Assembly (NCBI GenBank): GCA_002189035.1
Contig: NEEC01000242.1
Coordinates: 1-38,123, forward strand
Length of the DNA stretch: 38,123 bases
Direction: 5' to 3'
Source: Utricularia gibba
Taxonomy: Eukaryota; Streptophyta; Magnoliopsida; Lamiales; Lentibulariaceae
The position numbers were made by a program, and so were the translations under genes. The notes beneath the pieces are model-generated. The model was not told the origin of the DNA. It saw only the letters and a list, made by a program, of their open reading frames with translations, and made no database searches. Positions within the stretch are counted from its first letter, which is position 1. Each line of letters starts with the position of its first letter. Positions 23,865-37,100 of the stretch are shown here, one piece after another.

Positions 23865-26524
23865 CCGTGTATCTTTGCATCAATTTCGAGAACGAGAAGC
23901 ACAATATTAAACGCAGCCACCAAGGAAGGACACGTAAGACACTTTTCGTTGTGGTTTGTTTTTAATATGTCCACAGTTATCGGACAAACGAAACTCCAAA
24001 TTATACTACTTGGAGCTCGAATCGGGCTTCCCAATGGTGTGCTATGAAGAGTTAGGATCTGCATGTTTTGGAAGAGGTGCTTCGTGGACCAGGATGTGCG
24101 ACCTAGTCATTTCATTGCGCATCACCATTCGGGGTGCAGCCTAAAAATCACACGTGCACTGGATTCGTTAAAAATAAATATTTTGCATACCTGAGTATAA
24201 ATAGTGTTGGGATAAGTGATGCCACGAAATTCATGATGTAACATGTGACTTTTTTCCATCTTGATCGCATATCCGATGAAGTTTGACACCATATGTTTTG
24301 GCTGTTGATTGATTCAATTAGTTGCTATGATACTTCTGATTCTTGATGCACCATTCCCATACACCATGTCTCTAGTGGCTATTTGATTCTTTTGCCGTGT
24401 ATCTTTTGCATCAATTTCGAGAACGAGAAGCACAATATTAAACGCAGCCACCAAGGAAGGACACGTAAGACACTTTTCGTTGTGGTTTGTTTTTAATATG
24501 TCCACAGTTATCGGACAAACGAAACTCCAAATTATACTACTTGGAGCTCGAATCGGGCTTCCCAATGGTGTGCTATGAAGAGTTAGGATCTGCATGTTTT
24601 GGAAGAGGTGCTTCGTGGACCAGGATGTGCGACATAGTCATTTCATTGCGCATCACCATTCGGGGTGCAGCCTAAAAATCACACGTGCACTGGATTCGTT
24701 AAAAGTAAACATTTTTGCGTACCTGGTTATAATAGTGTTGGGATAAGTGATGCCACGAAATTCATGATGTAACATGTGACTTTTTTCCATCTTGATCGCA
24801 TATCCGATGAAGTTTGACACCATATGTTTTGGCTGTTGATTGATGCAATTAGTTGCTATGATACTTCTGATTCTTGATGCACCATTCCCATACACCATGT
24901 CTCTAGTGGCTATTTGATTCTTTTGCCGTGTATCTTGTTTGCATCAATTTCGAGAACGAGAAGCACAATATTAAACGCAGCCACCAAGGAAGGACACGTA
25001 AGACACTTTTCGTTGTGGTTTGTTTTTAATATGTCCACAGTTATCGGACAAACGAAACTCCAAATTATACTACTTGGAGCTCGAATCGGGCTTCCCAATG
25101 GTGTGCTATGAAGAGTTAGGATCTGCATGTTTTGGAAGAGGTGCTTCGTGGACCAGGATGTGCGACCTAGTCATTTCATTGCGCATCACCATTCGGGGTG
25201 CAGCCTAAAAATCACACGTGCACTGGATTCGTTAAAAGTAAACATTTTTGCGTACCTGGTGTATAATAGTGTTGGGATAAGTGATGCCACGAAATTCATG
25301 ATGTAACATGTGACTTTTTTCCATCTTGATCGCATATCCGATGAAGTTTGACACCATATGTTTTGGCTGTTGATTGATGCAATTAGTTGCCATGATACTT
25401 CTGATTCTTGATGCACCATTCCCTTACACCATGTCTCTAGTGGCTATTTGATTCTTTTGCCGTGTATCTTGTTTGCATCAATTTCGAGAACGAGAAGCAC
25501 AATATTAAACGCAGCCACCAAGGAAGGACACGTAAGACACTTTTCGTTGTGGTTTGTTTTTAATATGTCCACAGTTATCGGACAAACGAAACTCCAAATT
25601 ATACTACTTGGAGCTCGAATCGGGCTTCCCAATGGTGTGCTATGAAGAGTTAGGATCTGCATGTTTTGGAAGAGGTGCTTCGTGGACCAGGATGTGCGAC
25701 CTAGTCATTTCATTGCGCATCACCATTCGGGGTGCAGCCTAAAAATCACACGTGCACTGGATTCGTTAAAAGTAAACATTTTTGCGTACCTGGAGTATAA
25801 TAGTGTTGGGATAAGTGATGCCACGAAATTCATGATGTAACATGTGACTTTTTTCCATCTTGATCGCATATCCGATGAAGTTTGACACCATATGTTTTGG
25901 CTGTTGATTGATTCAATTAGTTGCCATGATACTTCTGATTCTTGATGCACCATTCCCATACACCATGTCTCTAGTGGCTATTTGATTCTTTTGCCGTGTA
26001 TCTTGTTTGCATCAATTTCGAGAACGAGAAGCACAATATTAAACGCAGCCACCAAGGAAGGACACGTAAGACACTTTTCGTTGTGGTTTGTTTTTAATAT
26101 GTCCACAGTTATCGGACAAACGAAACTCCAAATTATACTACTTGGAGCTCGAATCGGGCTTCCCAATGGTGTGCTATGAAGAGTTAGGATCTGCATGTTT
26201 TGGAAGAGGTGCTTCGTGGACCAGGATGTGCGACCTAGTCATTTCATTGCGCATCACCATTCGGGGTGCAGCCTAAAAATCACACGTGCACTGGATTCGT
26301 TAAAAAACATTTTTGCGTACCTGAGTATAAATAGTGTTGGGATAAGTGATGCCACGAAATTCATGATGTAACATGTGACTTTTTTCCATCTTGATCGCAT
26401 ATCCGATGAAGTTTGACACCATATGTTTTGGCTGTTGATTGATTCAATTAGTTGCTATGATACTTCTGATTCTTGATGCACCATTCCCTTACACCATGTC
26501 TCTAGTGGCTATTTGATTCTTTTG
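23865..26524 (+). repeat. B-domain HOR copy 2, five monomers (M45-M49)
   Basis: Monomers start at 23865, 24395, 24926, 25460 and 25994. The S/L order is S S L L L, identical to the preceding copy. The second unit has CGACATAG, and the third is followed by CTTACACC, as in the preceding copy. M45 carries an A-like AAAATAAATATTTTGCAT patch near 24170. M49 has a shortened TTAAAAAACATT. Total length is 2660 bp, against 2658 for the previous copy. Confidence 0.62.
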
Positions 26525-29176
26525 CCGTGTATCTTTGCATCAATTTCGAGAACGAGAAGCACAATATTAAACGCAGCCACCAAGGAAGGACACGTAAGAC
26601 ACTTTTCGTTGTGGTTTGTTTTTAATATGTCCACAGTTATCGGACAAACGAAACTCCAAATTATACTACTTGGAGCTCGAATCGGGCTTCCCAATGGTGT
26701 GCTATGAAGAGTTAGGATCTGCATGTTTTGGAAGAGGTGCTTCGTGGACCAGGATGTGCGACATAGTCATTTCATTGCGCATCACCATTCGGGTGCAGCC
26801 TAAAAATCACACGTGCACTGGATTCGTTAAAAGTAAACATTTTTGCATACCTGGTGTATAATAGTGTTGGGATAAGTGATGCCACGAAATTCATGATGTA
26901 ACATGTGACTTTTTTCCATCTTGATCGCATATCCGATGAAGTTTGACACCATGTTTTTGGCTGTTGATTGATTCAATTAGTTGCATGATACTTCTGATTC
27001 TTGATGCACCATTCCCTTACACCATGTCTCTAGTGGCTATTTGATTCTTTTGCCGTGTATCTTTTTGCATCAATTTCGAGAACGAGAAGCACAATATTAA
27101 ACGCAGCCACCAAGGAAGGACACGTAAGACACTTTTCGTTGTGGTTTGTTTTTAATATGTCCACAGTTATCGGACAAACGAAACTCCAAATTATACTACT
27201 TGGAGCTCGAATCGGGCTTCCCAATGGTGTGCTATGAAGAGTTAGGATCTGCATGTTTTGGAAGAGGTGCTTCGTGGACCAGGATGTGCGACCTAGTCAT
27301 TTCATTGCGCATCACCATTCGGGGTGCAGCCTAAAAATCACACGTGCACTGGATTCGTTAAAAGTAAACATTTTTGCGTACCTGGAGTATAATAGTGTTG
27401 GGATAAGTGATGCCACGAAATTCATGATGTAACATGTGACTTTTTTCCATCTTGATCGCATATCCGATGAAGTTTGACACCATATGTTTTGGCTGTTGAT
27501 TGATTCAATTAGTTGCCATGATACTTCTGATTCTTGATGCACCATTCCCATACACCATGTCTCTAGTGGCTATTTGATTCTTTTGCCGTGTATCTTGTTT
27601 GCATCAATTTCGAGAACGAGAAGCACAATATTAAACGCAGCCACCAAGGAAGGACACGTAAGACACTTTTCGTTGTGGTTTGTTTTTAATATGTCCACAG
27701 TTATCGGACAAACGAAACTCCAAATTATACTACTTGGAGCTCGAATCGGGCTTCCCAATGGTGTGCTATGAAGAGTTAGGATCTGCATGTTTTGGAAGAG
27801 GTGCTTCGTGGACCAGGATGTGCGACATAGTCATTTCATTGCGCATCACCATTCGGGGTGCAGCCTAAAAATCACACGTGCACTGGATTCGTTAAAAGTA
27901 AACATTTTTGCGTACCTGGAGTATAATAGTGTTGGGATAAGTGATGCCACGAAATTCATGATGTAACATGTGACTTTTTTCCATCTTGATCGCATATCCG
28001 ATGAAGTTTGACACCATATGTTTTGGCTGTTGATTGATGCAATTAGTTGCATGATACTTCTGATTCTTGATGCACCATTCCTACACCATGTCTCTAGTGG
28101 CTATTTGATTCTTTTGCCGTGTATCTTGTTTGCATCAATTTCGAGAACGAGAAGCACAATATTAAACGCAGCCACCAAGGAAGGACACGTAAGACACTTT
28201 TCGTTGTGGTTTGTTTTTAATATGTCCACAGTTATCGGACAAACGAAACTCCAATTATACTACTTGGAGCTCGAATCGGGCTTCCCAATGGTGTGCTATG
28301 AAGAGTTAGGATCTGCATGTTTTGGAAGAGGTGCTTCGTGGACCAGGATGTGCGACCTAGTCATTTCATTGCGCATCACCATTCGGGGTGCAGCCTAAAA
28401 ATCACACGTGCACTGGATTCGTTAAAAGTAAACATTTTTGCGTACCTGGTATAGTGTTGGGATAAGTGATGCCACGAAATTCATGATGTAACATGTGACT
28501 TTTTTCCATCTTGATCGCATATCCGATGAAGTTTGACACCATATGTTTTGGCTGTTGATTGATTCAATTAGTTGCCATGATACTTCTGATTCTTGATGCA
28601 CCATTCCCATACACCATGTCTCTAGTGGCTATTTGATTCTTTTTCCGTGTATCTTTTGCATCAATTTCGAGAACGAGAAGCACAATATTAAACGCAGCCA
28701 CCAAGGAAGGACACGTAAGACACTTTTCGTTGTGGTTTGTTTTTAATATGTCCACAGTTATCGGACAAACGAAACTCCAAATTATACTACTTGGAGCTCG
28801 AATCGGGCTTCCCAATGGTGTGCTATGAAGAGTTAGGATCTGCATGTTTTGGAAGAGGTGCTTCGTGGACCAGGATGTGCGACATAGTCATTTCATTGCG
28901 CATCACCATTCGGGGTGCAGCCTAAAAATCACACGTGCACTGGATTCGTTAAAAGTAAACATTTTTGCGTACCTGGAGTATAATAGTGTTGGGATAAGTG
29001 ATGCCACGAAATTCATGATGTAACATGTGACTTTTTTCCATCTTGATCGCATATCCGATGAAGTTTGACACCATATGTTTTGGCTGTTGATTGATTCAAT
29101 TAGTTGCCATGATACTTCTGATTCTTGATGCACCATTCCCATACACCATGTCTCTAGTGGCTATTTGATTCTTTTG
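26525..29176 (+). repeat. B-domain HOR copy 3, five monomers (M50-M54)
   Basis: Monomers start at 26525, 27053, 27586, 28117 and 28645. The S/L order is S S L L S, differing from the two previous copies only at the last unit. The third unit is followed by CCTACACC, and the third has GATTGATGC, as in the earlier copies. M50 has ACCATGTTTTTGG in place of ACCATATGTTTTGG. M53 has ACTCCAATTATAC, one A short, a mark repeated five units later. M54 has TTTTTCCGTG at its anchor. Confidence 0.58.
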
Positions 29177-31811
29177 CCGTGTATCTTGTTTGCATCAATT
29201 TCGAGAACGAGAAGCACAATATTAAACGCAGCCACCAAGGAAGGACACGTAAGACACTTTTCGTTGTGGTTTGTTTTTAATATGTCCACAGTTATCGGAC
29301 AAACGAAACTCCAAATTATACTACTTGGAGCTCGAATCGGGCTTCCCAATGGTGTGCTATGAAGAGTTAGGATCTGCATGTTTTGGAAGAGGTGCTTCGT
29401 GGACCAGGATGTGCGACCTAGTCATTTCATTGCGCATCACCATTCGGGGTGCAGCCTAAAAATCACACGTGCACTGGATTCGTTAAAATAAATATTTACG
29501 CGTACCTGAGTATAATAGTGTTGGGATAAGTGATGCCACGAAATTCATGATGTAACATGTGACTTTTTTCCATCTTGATCGCATATCCGATGAAGTTTGA
29601 CACATATGTTTTGGCTGTTGATTGATTCAATTAGTTGCTATGATACTTCTGATTCTTGATGCACCATTCCCATACACCATGTCTCTAGTGGCTATTTGAT
29701 TCTTTTGCCGTGTATCTTTGCATCAATTTCGAGAACGAGAAGCACAATATTAAACGCAGCCACCAAGGAAGGACACGTAAGACACTTTTCGTTGTGGTTT
29801 GTTTTTAATATGTCCACAGTTATCGGACAAACGAAACTCCAAATTATACTACTTGGAGCTCGAATCGGGCTTCCCAATGGTGTGCTATGAAGAGTTAGGA
29901 TCTGCATGTTTTGGAAGAGGTGCTTCGTGGACCAGGATGTGCGACCTAGTCATTTCATTGCGCATCACCATTCGGGTGCAGCCTAAAAATCACACGTGCA
30001 CTGGATTCGTTAAAAGTAAACATTTTTGCGTACCTGGAGTATAATAGTGTTGGGATAAGTGATGCCACGAAATTCATGATGTAACATGTGACTTTTTTCC
30101 ATCTTGATCGCATATCCGATGAAGTTTGACACCATATGTTTTGGCTGTTGATTGATGCAATTAGTTGCTATGATACTTCTGATTCTTGATGCACCATTCC
30201 CACACCATGTCTCTAGTGGCTATTTGATTCTTTTGCCGTGTATCTTTGCATCAATTTCGAGAACGAGAAGCACAATATTAAAAGCCACCAAGGAAGGACA
30301 CGTAAGACACTTTTCGTTGTGGTTTGTTTTTAATATGTCCACAGTTATCGGACAAACGAAACTCCAAATTATACTACTTGGAGCTCGAATCGGGCTTCCC
30401 AATGGTGTGCTATGAAGAGTTAGGATCTGCATGTTTTGGAAGAGGTGCTTCGTGGACCAGGATGTGCGACCTAGTCATTTCATTGCGCATCACCATTCGG
30501 GGTGCAGCCTAAAAATCACACGTGCACTGGATTCGTTAAAAGTAAACATTTTGCGTACCTGAGTATAAACAGTGTTGGGATAAGTGATGCCACGAAATTC
30601 ATGATGTAACATGTGACTTTTTTCCATCTTGATCGCATATCCGATGAAGTTTGACACCATATGTTTTGGCTGTTGATTGATCAATTAGTTGCATGATACT
30701 TCTGATTCTTGATGCACCATTCCCTACACCATGTCTCTAGTGGCTATTTGATTCTTTTGCCGTGTATCTTTGCATCAATTTCGAGAACGAGAAGCACAAT
30801 ATTAAACGCAGCCACCAAGGAAGGACACGTAAGACACTTTTCGTTGTGGTTTGTTTTTAATATGTCCACAGTTATCGGACAAACGAAACTCCAATTATAC
30901 TACTTGGAGCTCGAATCGGGCTTCCCAATGGTGTGCTATGAAGAGTTAGGATCTGCATGTTTTGGAAGAGGTGCTTCGTGGACCAGGATGTGCGACATAG
31001 TCATTTCATTGCGCATCACCATTCGGGGTGCAGCCTAAAAATCACACGTGCACTGGATTCGTTAAAAGTAAACATTTTGCGTACCTGGAGTATAATAGTG
31101 TTGGGATAAGTGATGCCACGAAATTCATGATGTAACATGTGACTTTTTTCCATCTTGATCGCATATCCGATGAAGTTTGACACCATATGTTTTGGCTGTT
31201 GATTGATGCAATTAGTTGCTATGATACTTCTGATTCTTGATGCTTCCTTACACATGTCTCTAGTGCTATTTGATTCTTTTCCGTGTATCTTGTTTGCATC
31301 AATTTCGAGAACGAGAAGCACAATATTAAACGCAGCCACCAAGGAAGGACACGTAAGACACTTTTCGTTGTGGTTTGTTTTTAATATGTCCACAGTTATC
31401 GGACAAACGAAACTCCAAATTATACTACTTGGAGCTCGAATCGGGCTTCCCAATGGTGTGCTATGAAGAGTTAGGATCTGCATGTTTTGGAAGAGGTGCT
31501 TCGTGACCAGGATGTGCGACATAGTCATTTCATTGCGCATCACCATTCGGGGTGCAGCCTAAAAATCACACGTGCACTGGATTCGTTAAAAGTAAACATT
31601 TTTGCGTACCTGGTGTATAATAGTGTTGGATAAGTGATGCCACGAAATTCATGATGTAACATGTGACTTTTTTCCATCTTGATCGCATATCCGATGAAGT
31701 TTGACACCATATGTTTTGGCTGTTGATTGATGCAATTAGTTGCATGATACTTCTGATTCTTGATGCACCATTCCCATACACCATGTCTCTAGTGGCTATT
31801 TGATTCTTTTG
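29177..31811 (+). repeat. B-domain HOR copy 4, five monomers, new pattern (M55-M59)
   Basis: Monomers start at 29177, 29708, 30236, 30760 and 31281. The S/L order is L S S S L, a different pattern from the three preceding copies but repeated afterwards. M55 carries an A-like AAATAAATATTTACGCG patch near 29486. M57 has ATTAAAAGCCACC, three bases short. M58 shares ACTCCAATTATAC with M53 and is followed by GATGCTTCCTTACAC, a private loss. M59 has TAGTGCTATTTG, TTTTCCGTG, CGTGACCAGG and GTTGGATAAG. Confidence 0.58.
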
Positions 31812-34448
31812 CCGTGTATCTTGTTTGCATCAATTTCGAGAACGAGAAGCACAATATTAAACGCAGCCACCAAGGAAGGACACGTAAGACACTTTTCGTT
31901 GTGGTTTGTTTTTAATATGTCCACAGTTATCGGACAAACGAAACTCCAAATTATACTACTTGGAGCTCGAATCGGGCTTCCCAATGGTGTGCTATGAAGA
32001 GTTAGATCTGCATGTTTTGGAAGAGGTGCTTCGTGACCAGGATGTGCGACCTAGTCATTTCATTGCGCATCACCATTCGGGGTGCAGCCTAAAAATCACA
32101 CGTGCACTGGATTCGTTAAAAGTAAACATTTTTGCGTACCTGGTGTAAATAGTGTTGGATAAGTGATGCCACGAAATTCATGATGTAACATGTGACTTTT
32201 TTCCATCTTGATCGCATATCCGATGAAGTTTGACACATATGTTTTGGCTGTTGATTGATGCAATTAGTTGCATGATACTTCTGATTCTTGATGCACCATT
32301 CCCATACACCATGTCTCTAGTGGCTATTTGATTCTTTTGCCGTGTATTTTTGCATCAATTTCGAGAACGAGAAGCACAATATAAACGCAGCCACCAAGGA
32401 AGGACACGTAAGACACTTTTCGTTGTGGTTTGTTTTTAATATGTCCACAGTTATCGGACAAACGAAACTCCAAATTATACTACTTGGAGCTCGAATCGGG
32501 CTTCCCAATGGTGTGCTATGAAGAGTTAGGATCTGCATGTTTTGGAAGAGGTGCTTCGTGGACCAGGATGTGCGACCTAGTCATTTCATTGCGCATCACC
32601 ATTCGGGGTGCAGCCTAAAAATCACACGTGCACTGGATTCGTTAAAAGTAAACATTTTTGCGTACCTGGTATAATAGTGTTGGGATAAGTGATGCCACGA
32701 AATTCATGATGTAACATGTGACTTTTTTCCATCTTGATCGCATATCCGATGAAGTTTGACACCATATGTTTTGGCTGTTGATTGATCAATTAGTTGCATG
32801 ATACTTCTGATTCTTGATGCACCATTCCCTACACATGTCTCTAGTGGCTATTGATTCTTTTGCCGTGTATCTTTTGCATCAATTTCGAGAACGAGAAGCA
32901 CAATTTAAACGCAGCCACCAAGGAAGGACACGTAAGACACTTTTCGTTGTGGTTTGTTTTTAATATGTCCACAGTTATCGGACAAACGAAACTCCAAATT
33001 ATACTACTTGGAGCTCGAATCGGGCTTCCCAATGGTGTGCTATGAAGAGTTAGGATCTGCATGTTTTGGAAGAGGTGCTTCGTGGACCAGGATGTGCGAC
33101 CTAGTCATTTCATTGCGCATCACCATTCGGGGTGCAGCCTAAAAATCACACGTGCACTGGATTCGTTAAAAGTAAAATTTTTGCGTACCTGAGTATAATA
33201 GTGTTGGGATAAGTGATGCCACGAAATTCATGATGTAACATGTGACTTTTTTCCATCTTGATCGCATATCCGATGAAGTTTGACACCATATGTTTTGGCT
33301 GTTGATTGATTCAATTAGTTGCCATGATACTTCTGATTCTTGATGCACCATTCCCTTACACATGTCTCTAGTGGCTATTTGATTCTTTTCCGTGTATCTT
33401 TTGCATCAATTTCGAGAACGAGAAGCACAATATTAAACGCAGCCACCAAGGAAGGACACGTAAGACACTTTTCGTTGTGGTTTGTTTTTAATATGTCCAC
33501 AGTTATCGGACAAACGAAACTCCAAATTATACTACTTGGAGCTCGAATCGGGCTTCCCAATGGTGTGCTATGAAGAGTTAGGATCTGCATGTTTTGGAAG
33601 AGGTGCTTCGTGGACCAGGATGTGCGACCTAGTCATTTCATTGCGCATCACCATTCGGGGTGCAGCCTAAAAATCACACGTGCACTGGATTCGTTAAAAG
33701 TAAACATTTTTGCGTACCTGGAGTATAATAGTGTTGGGATAAGTGATGCCACGAAATTCATGATGTAACATGTGACTTTTTTCCATCTTGATCGCATATC
33801 CGATGAAGTTTGACACCATATGTTTTGGCTGTTGATTGATCAATTAGTTGCCATGATACTTCTGATTCTTGATGCACCATTCCCATACACCATGTCTCTA
33901 GTGGCTATTTGATTCTTTTGCCGTGTATCTTTGCATCAATTTCGAGAACGAGAAGCACAATATTAAACGCAGCCACCAAGGAAGGACACGTAAGACACTT
34001 TTCGTTGTGGTTTGTTTTTAATATGTCCACAGTTATCGGACAAACGAAACTCCAAATTATACTACTTGGAGCTCGAATCGGGCTTCCCAATGGTGTGCTA
34101 TGAAGAGTTAGGATCTGCATGTTTTGGAAGAGGTGCTTCGTGACCAGGATGTGCGACATAGTCATTTCATTGCGCATCACCATTCGGGGTGCAGCCTAAA
34201 AATCACACGTGCACGGATTCGTTAAAAGTAAACATTTTTGCGTACCTGGTGTATAATAGTGTTGGGATAAGTGATGCCACGAAATTCATGATGTAACATG
34301 TGACTTTTTTCCATCTTGATCGCATATCCGATGAAGTTTGACACCATATGTTTTGGCTGTTGATTGATGCAATTAGTTGCATGATACTTCTGATTCTTGA
34401 TGCACCATTCCCATACACCATGTCTCTAGTGGCTATTTGATTCTTTTG
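31812..34448 (+). repeat. B-domain HOR copy 5, five monomers (M60-M64)
   Basis: Monomers start at 31812, 32340, 32863, 33390 and 33921. The S/L order is L S S S S, matching the L S S S L pattern at four of five units. M60 has GTTAGATCTG and CGTGACCAGG. M61 has ACAATATAAACG and GTATTTTTGC. M62 has ACAATTTAAACG and is followed by CTTACACATG. M64 has CGTGACCAGG and GCACGGATTCG. One-base losses are frequent in this copy. Confidence 0.57.
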
Positions 34449-37100
34449 CCGTGTATCTTGTTTGCATCAATTTCGAGAACGAGAAGCACAATATTAAACG
34501 CAGCCACCAAGGAAGGACACGTAAGACACTTTTCGTTGTGGTTTGTTTTTAATATGTCCACAGTTATCGGACAAACGAAACTCCAAATTATACTACTTGG
34601 AGCTCGAATCGGGCTTCCCAATGGTGTGCTATGAAGAGTTAGGATCTGCATGTTTTGGAAGAGGTGCTTCGTGGACCAGGATGTGCGACATAGTCATTTC
34701 ATTGCGCATCACCATTCGGGGTGCAGCCTAAAAATCACACGTGCACTGGATTCGTTAAAGTAAACATTTTTGCGTACCTGGTGTATAATAGTGTTGGGAT
34801 AAGTGATGCCACGAAATTCATGATGTAACATGTGACTTTTTTCCATCTTGATCGCATATCCGATGAAGTTTGACACCATATGTTTTGGCTGTTGATTGAT
34901 GCAATTAGTTGCCATGATACTTCTGATTCTTGATGCACCATTCCCACACCATGTCTCTAGTGGCTATTTGATTCTTTTGCCGTGTATCTTTGCATCAATT
35001 TCGAGAACGAGAAGCACAATATTAAACGCAGCCACCAAGGAAGGACACGTAAGACACTTTTCGTTGTGGTTTGTTTTTAATATGTCCACAGTTATCGGAC
35101 AACGAAACTCCAAATTATACTACTTGGAGCTCGAATCGGGCTTCCCAATGGTGTGCTATGAAGAGTTAGGATCTGCATGTTTTGGAAGAGGTGCTTCGTG
35201 GACCAGGATGTGCGACCTAGTCATTTCATTGCGCATCACCATTCGGGGTGCAGCCTAAAAAATCACACGTGCACTGGATTCGTTAAAAGTAAACATTTTT
35301 GCGTACCTGGAGTATAATAGTGTTGGGATAAGTGATGCCACGAAATTCATGATGTAACATGTGACTTTTTTCCATCTTGATCGCATATCCGATGAAGTTT
35401 GACACCATATGTTTGGCTGTTGATTGATGCAATTAGTTGCTATGATACTTCTGATTCTTGATGCACCATTCCCTTACACCATGTCTCTAGTGGCTATTTG
35501 ATTCTTTTGCCGTGTATCTTTTGCATCAATTTCGAGAACGAGAAGCACAATATTAAACGCAGCCACCAAGGAAGGACACGTAAGACACTTTTCGTTGTGG
35601 TTTGTTTTTAATATGTCCACAGTTATGGGACAAACGAAACTCCAAATTATACTACTTGGAGCTCGAATCGGGCTTCCCAATGGTGTGCTATGAAGAGTTA
35701 GGATCTGCATGTTTTGGAAGAGGTGCTTCGTGGACCAGGATGTGCGACCTAGTCATTTCATTGCGCATCACCATTCGGGGTGCAGCCTAAAAATCACACG
35801 TGCACTGGATTCGTTAAAAGTAAACATTTTTGCGTACCTGAGTATAATAGTGTTGGATAAGTGATGCCACGAAATTCATGATGTAACATGTGACTTTTTT
35901 CCATCTTGATCGCATATCCGATGAAGTTTGACACCATATGTTTTGGCTGTTGATTGATTCAATTAGTTGCCATGATACTTCTGATTCTTGATGCACCATT
36001 CCCATACACCATGTCTCTAGTGGCTATTTGATTCTTTTGCCGTGTATCTTTTGCATCAATTTCGAGAACGAGAAGCACAATATTAAACGCAGCCACCAAG
36101 GAAGGACACGTAAGACACTTTTCGTTGTGGTTTGTTTTTAATATGTCCACAGTTATCGGACAAACGAACTCCAAATTATACTACTTGGAGCTCGAATCGG
36201 GCTTCCCAATGGTGTGCTATGAAGAGTTAGGATCTGCATGTTTTGGAAGAGGTGCTTCGTGGACCAGGATGTGCGACATAGTCATTTCATTGCGCATCAC
36301 CATTCGGGGTGCAGCCTAAAAATCACACGTGCACTGGATTCGTTAAAAGTAAACATTTTTGCGTACCTGGTGTATAATAGTGTTGGGATAAGTGATGCCA
36401 CGAAATTCATGATGTAACATGTGACTTTTTTCCATCTTGATCGCATATCCGATGAAGTTTGACACCATATGTTTTGGCTGTTGATTGATGCAATTAGTTG
36501 CTATGATACTTCTGATTCTTGATGCACCATTCCCACACCATGTCTCTAGTGGCTATTTGATTCTTTTGCCGTGTATCTTGTTTGCATCAATTTCGAGAAC
36601 GAGAAGCACAATATTAAACGCAGCCACCAAGGAAGGACACGTAAGACACTTTTCGTTGTGGTTTGTTTTTAATATGTCCACAGTTATCGGACAAACGAAA
36701 CTCCAAATTATACTACTTGGAGCTCGAATCGGGCTTCCCAATGGTGTGCTATGAAGAGTTAGGATCTGCATGTTTTGGAAGAGGTGCTTCGTGGACCAGG
36801 ATGTGCGACATAGTCATTTCATTGCGCATCACCATTCGGGGTGCAGCCTAAAAATCACACGTGCACTGGATTCGTTAAAAGTAAACATTTTTGCGTACCT
36901 GGAGTATAATAGTGTTGGGATAAGTGATGCCACGAAATTCATGATGTAACATGTGACTTTTTCCATCTTGATCGCATATCCGATGAAGTTTGACACCATA
37001 TGTTTTGGCTGTTGATTGATGCAATTAGTTGCCATGATACTTCTGATTCTTGATGCACCATTCCCATACACCATGTCTCTAGTGGCTATTGATTCTTTTG
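34449..37100 (+). repeat. B-domain HOR copy 6, five monomers (M65-M69)
   Basis: Monomers start at 34449, 34980, 35510, 36040 and 36569. The S/L order is L S S S L, the full form of the second B pattern. The last two units have CGACATAG, as in copy 4. M66 has GGACAACGAAAC and AAAAAATCAC. M67 has TTATGGGACAAACG and GTTGGATAAG. M68 has AAACGAACTCC. Confidence 0.6.

Noticed and set aside
31016-31546. 176-codon open frame on the minus strand, about one monomer long
   Set aside because: It is the chance joining of frames that in neighbouring monomers are broken by stops or one-base indels. No codon constraint, start context or known domain is visible.
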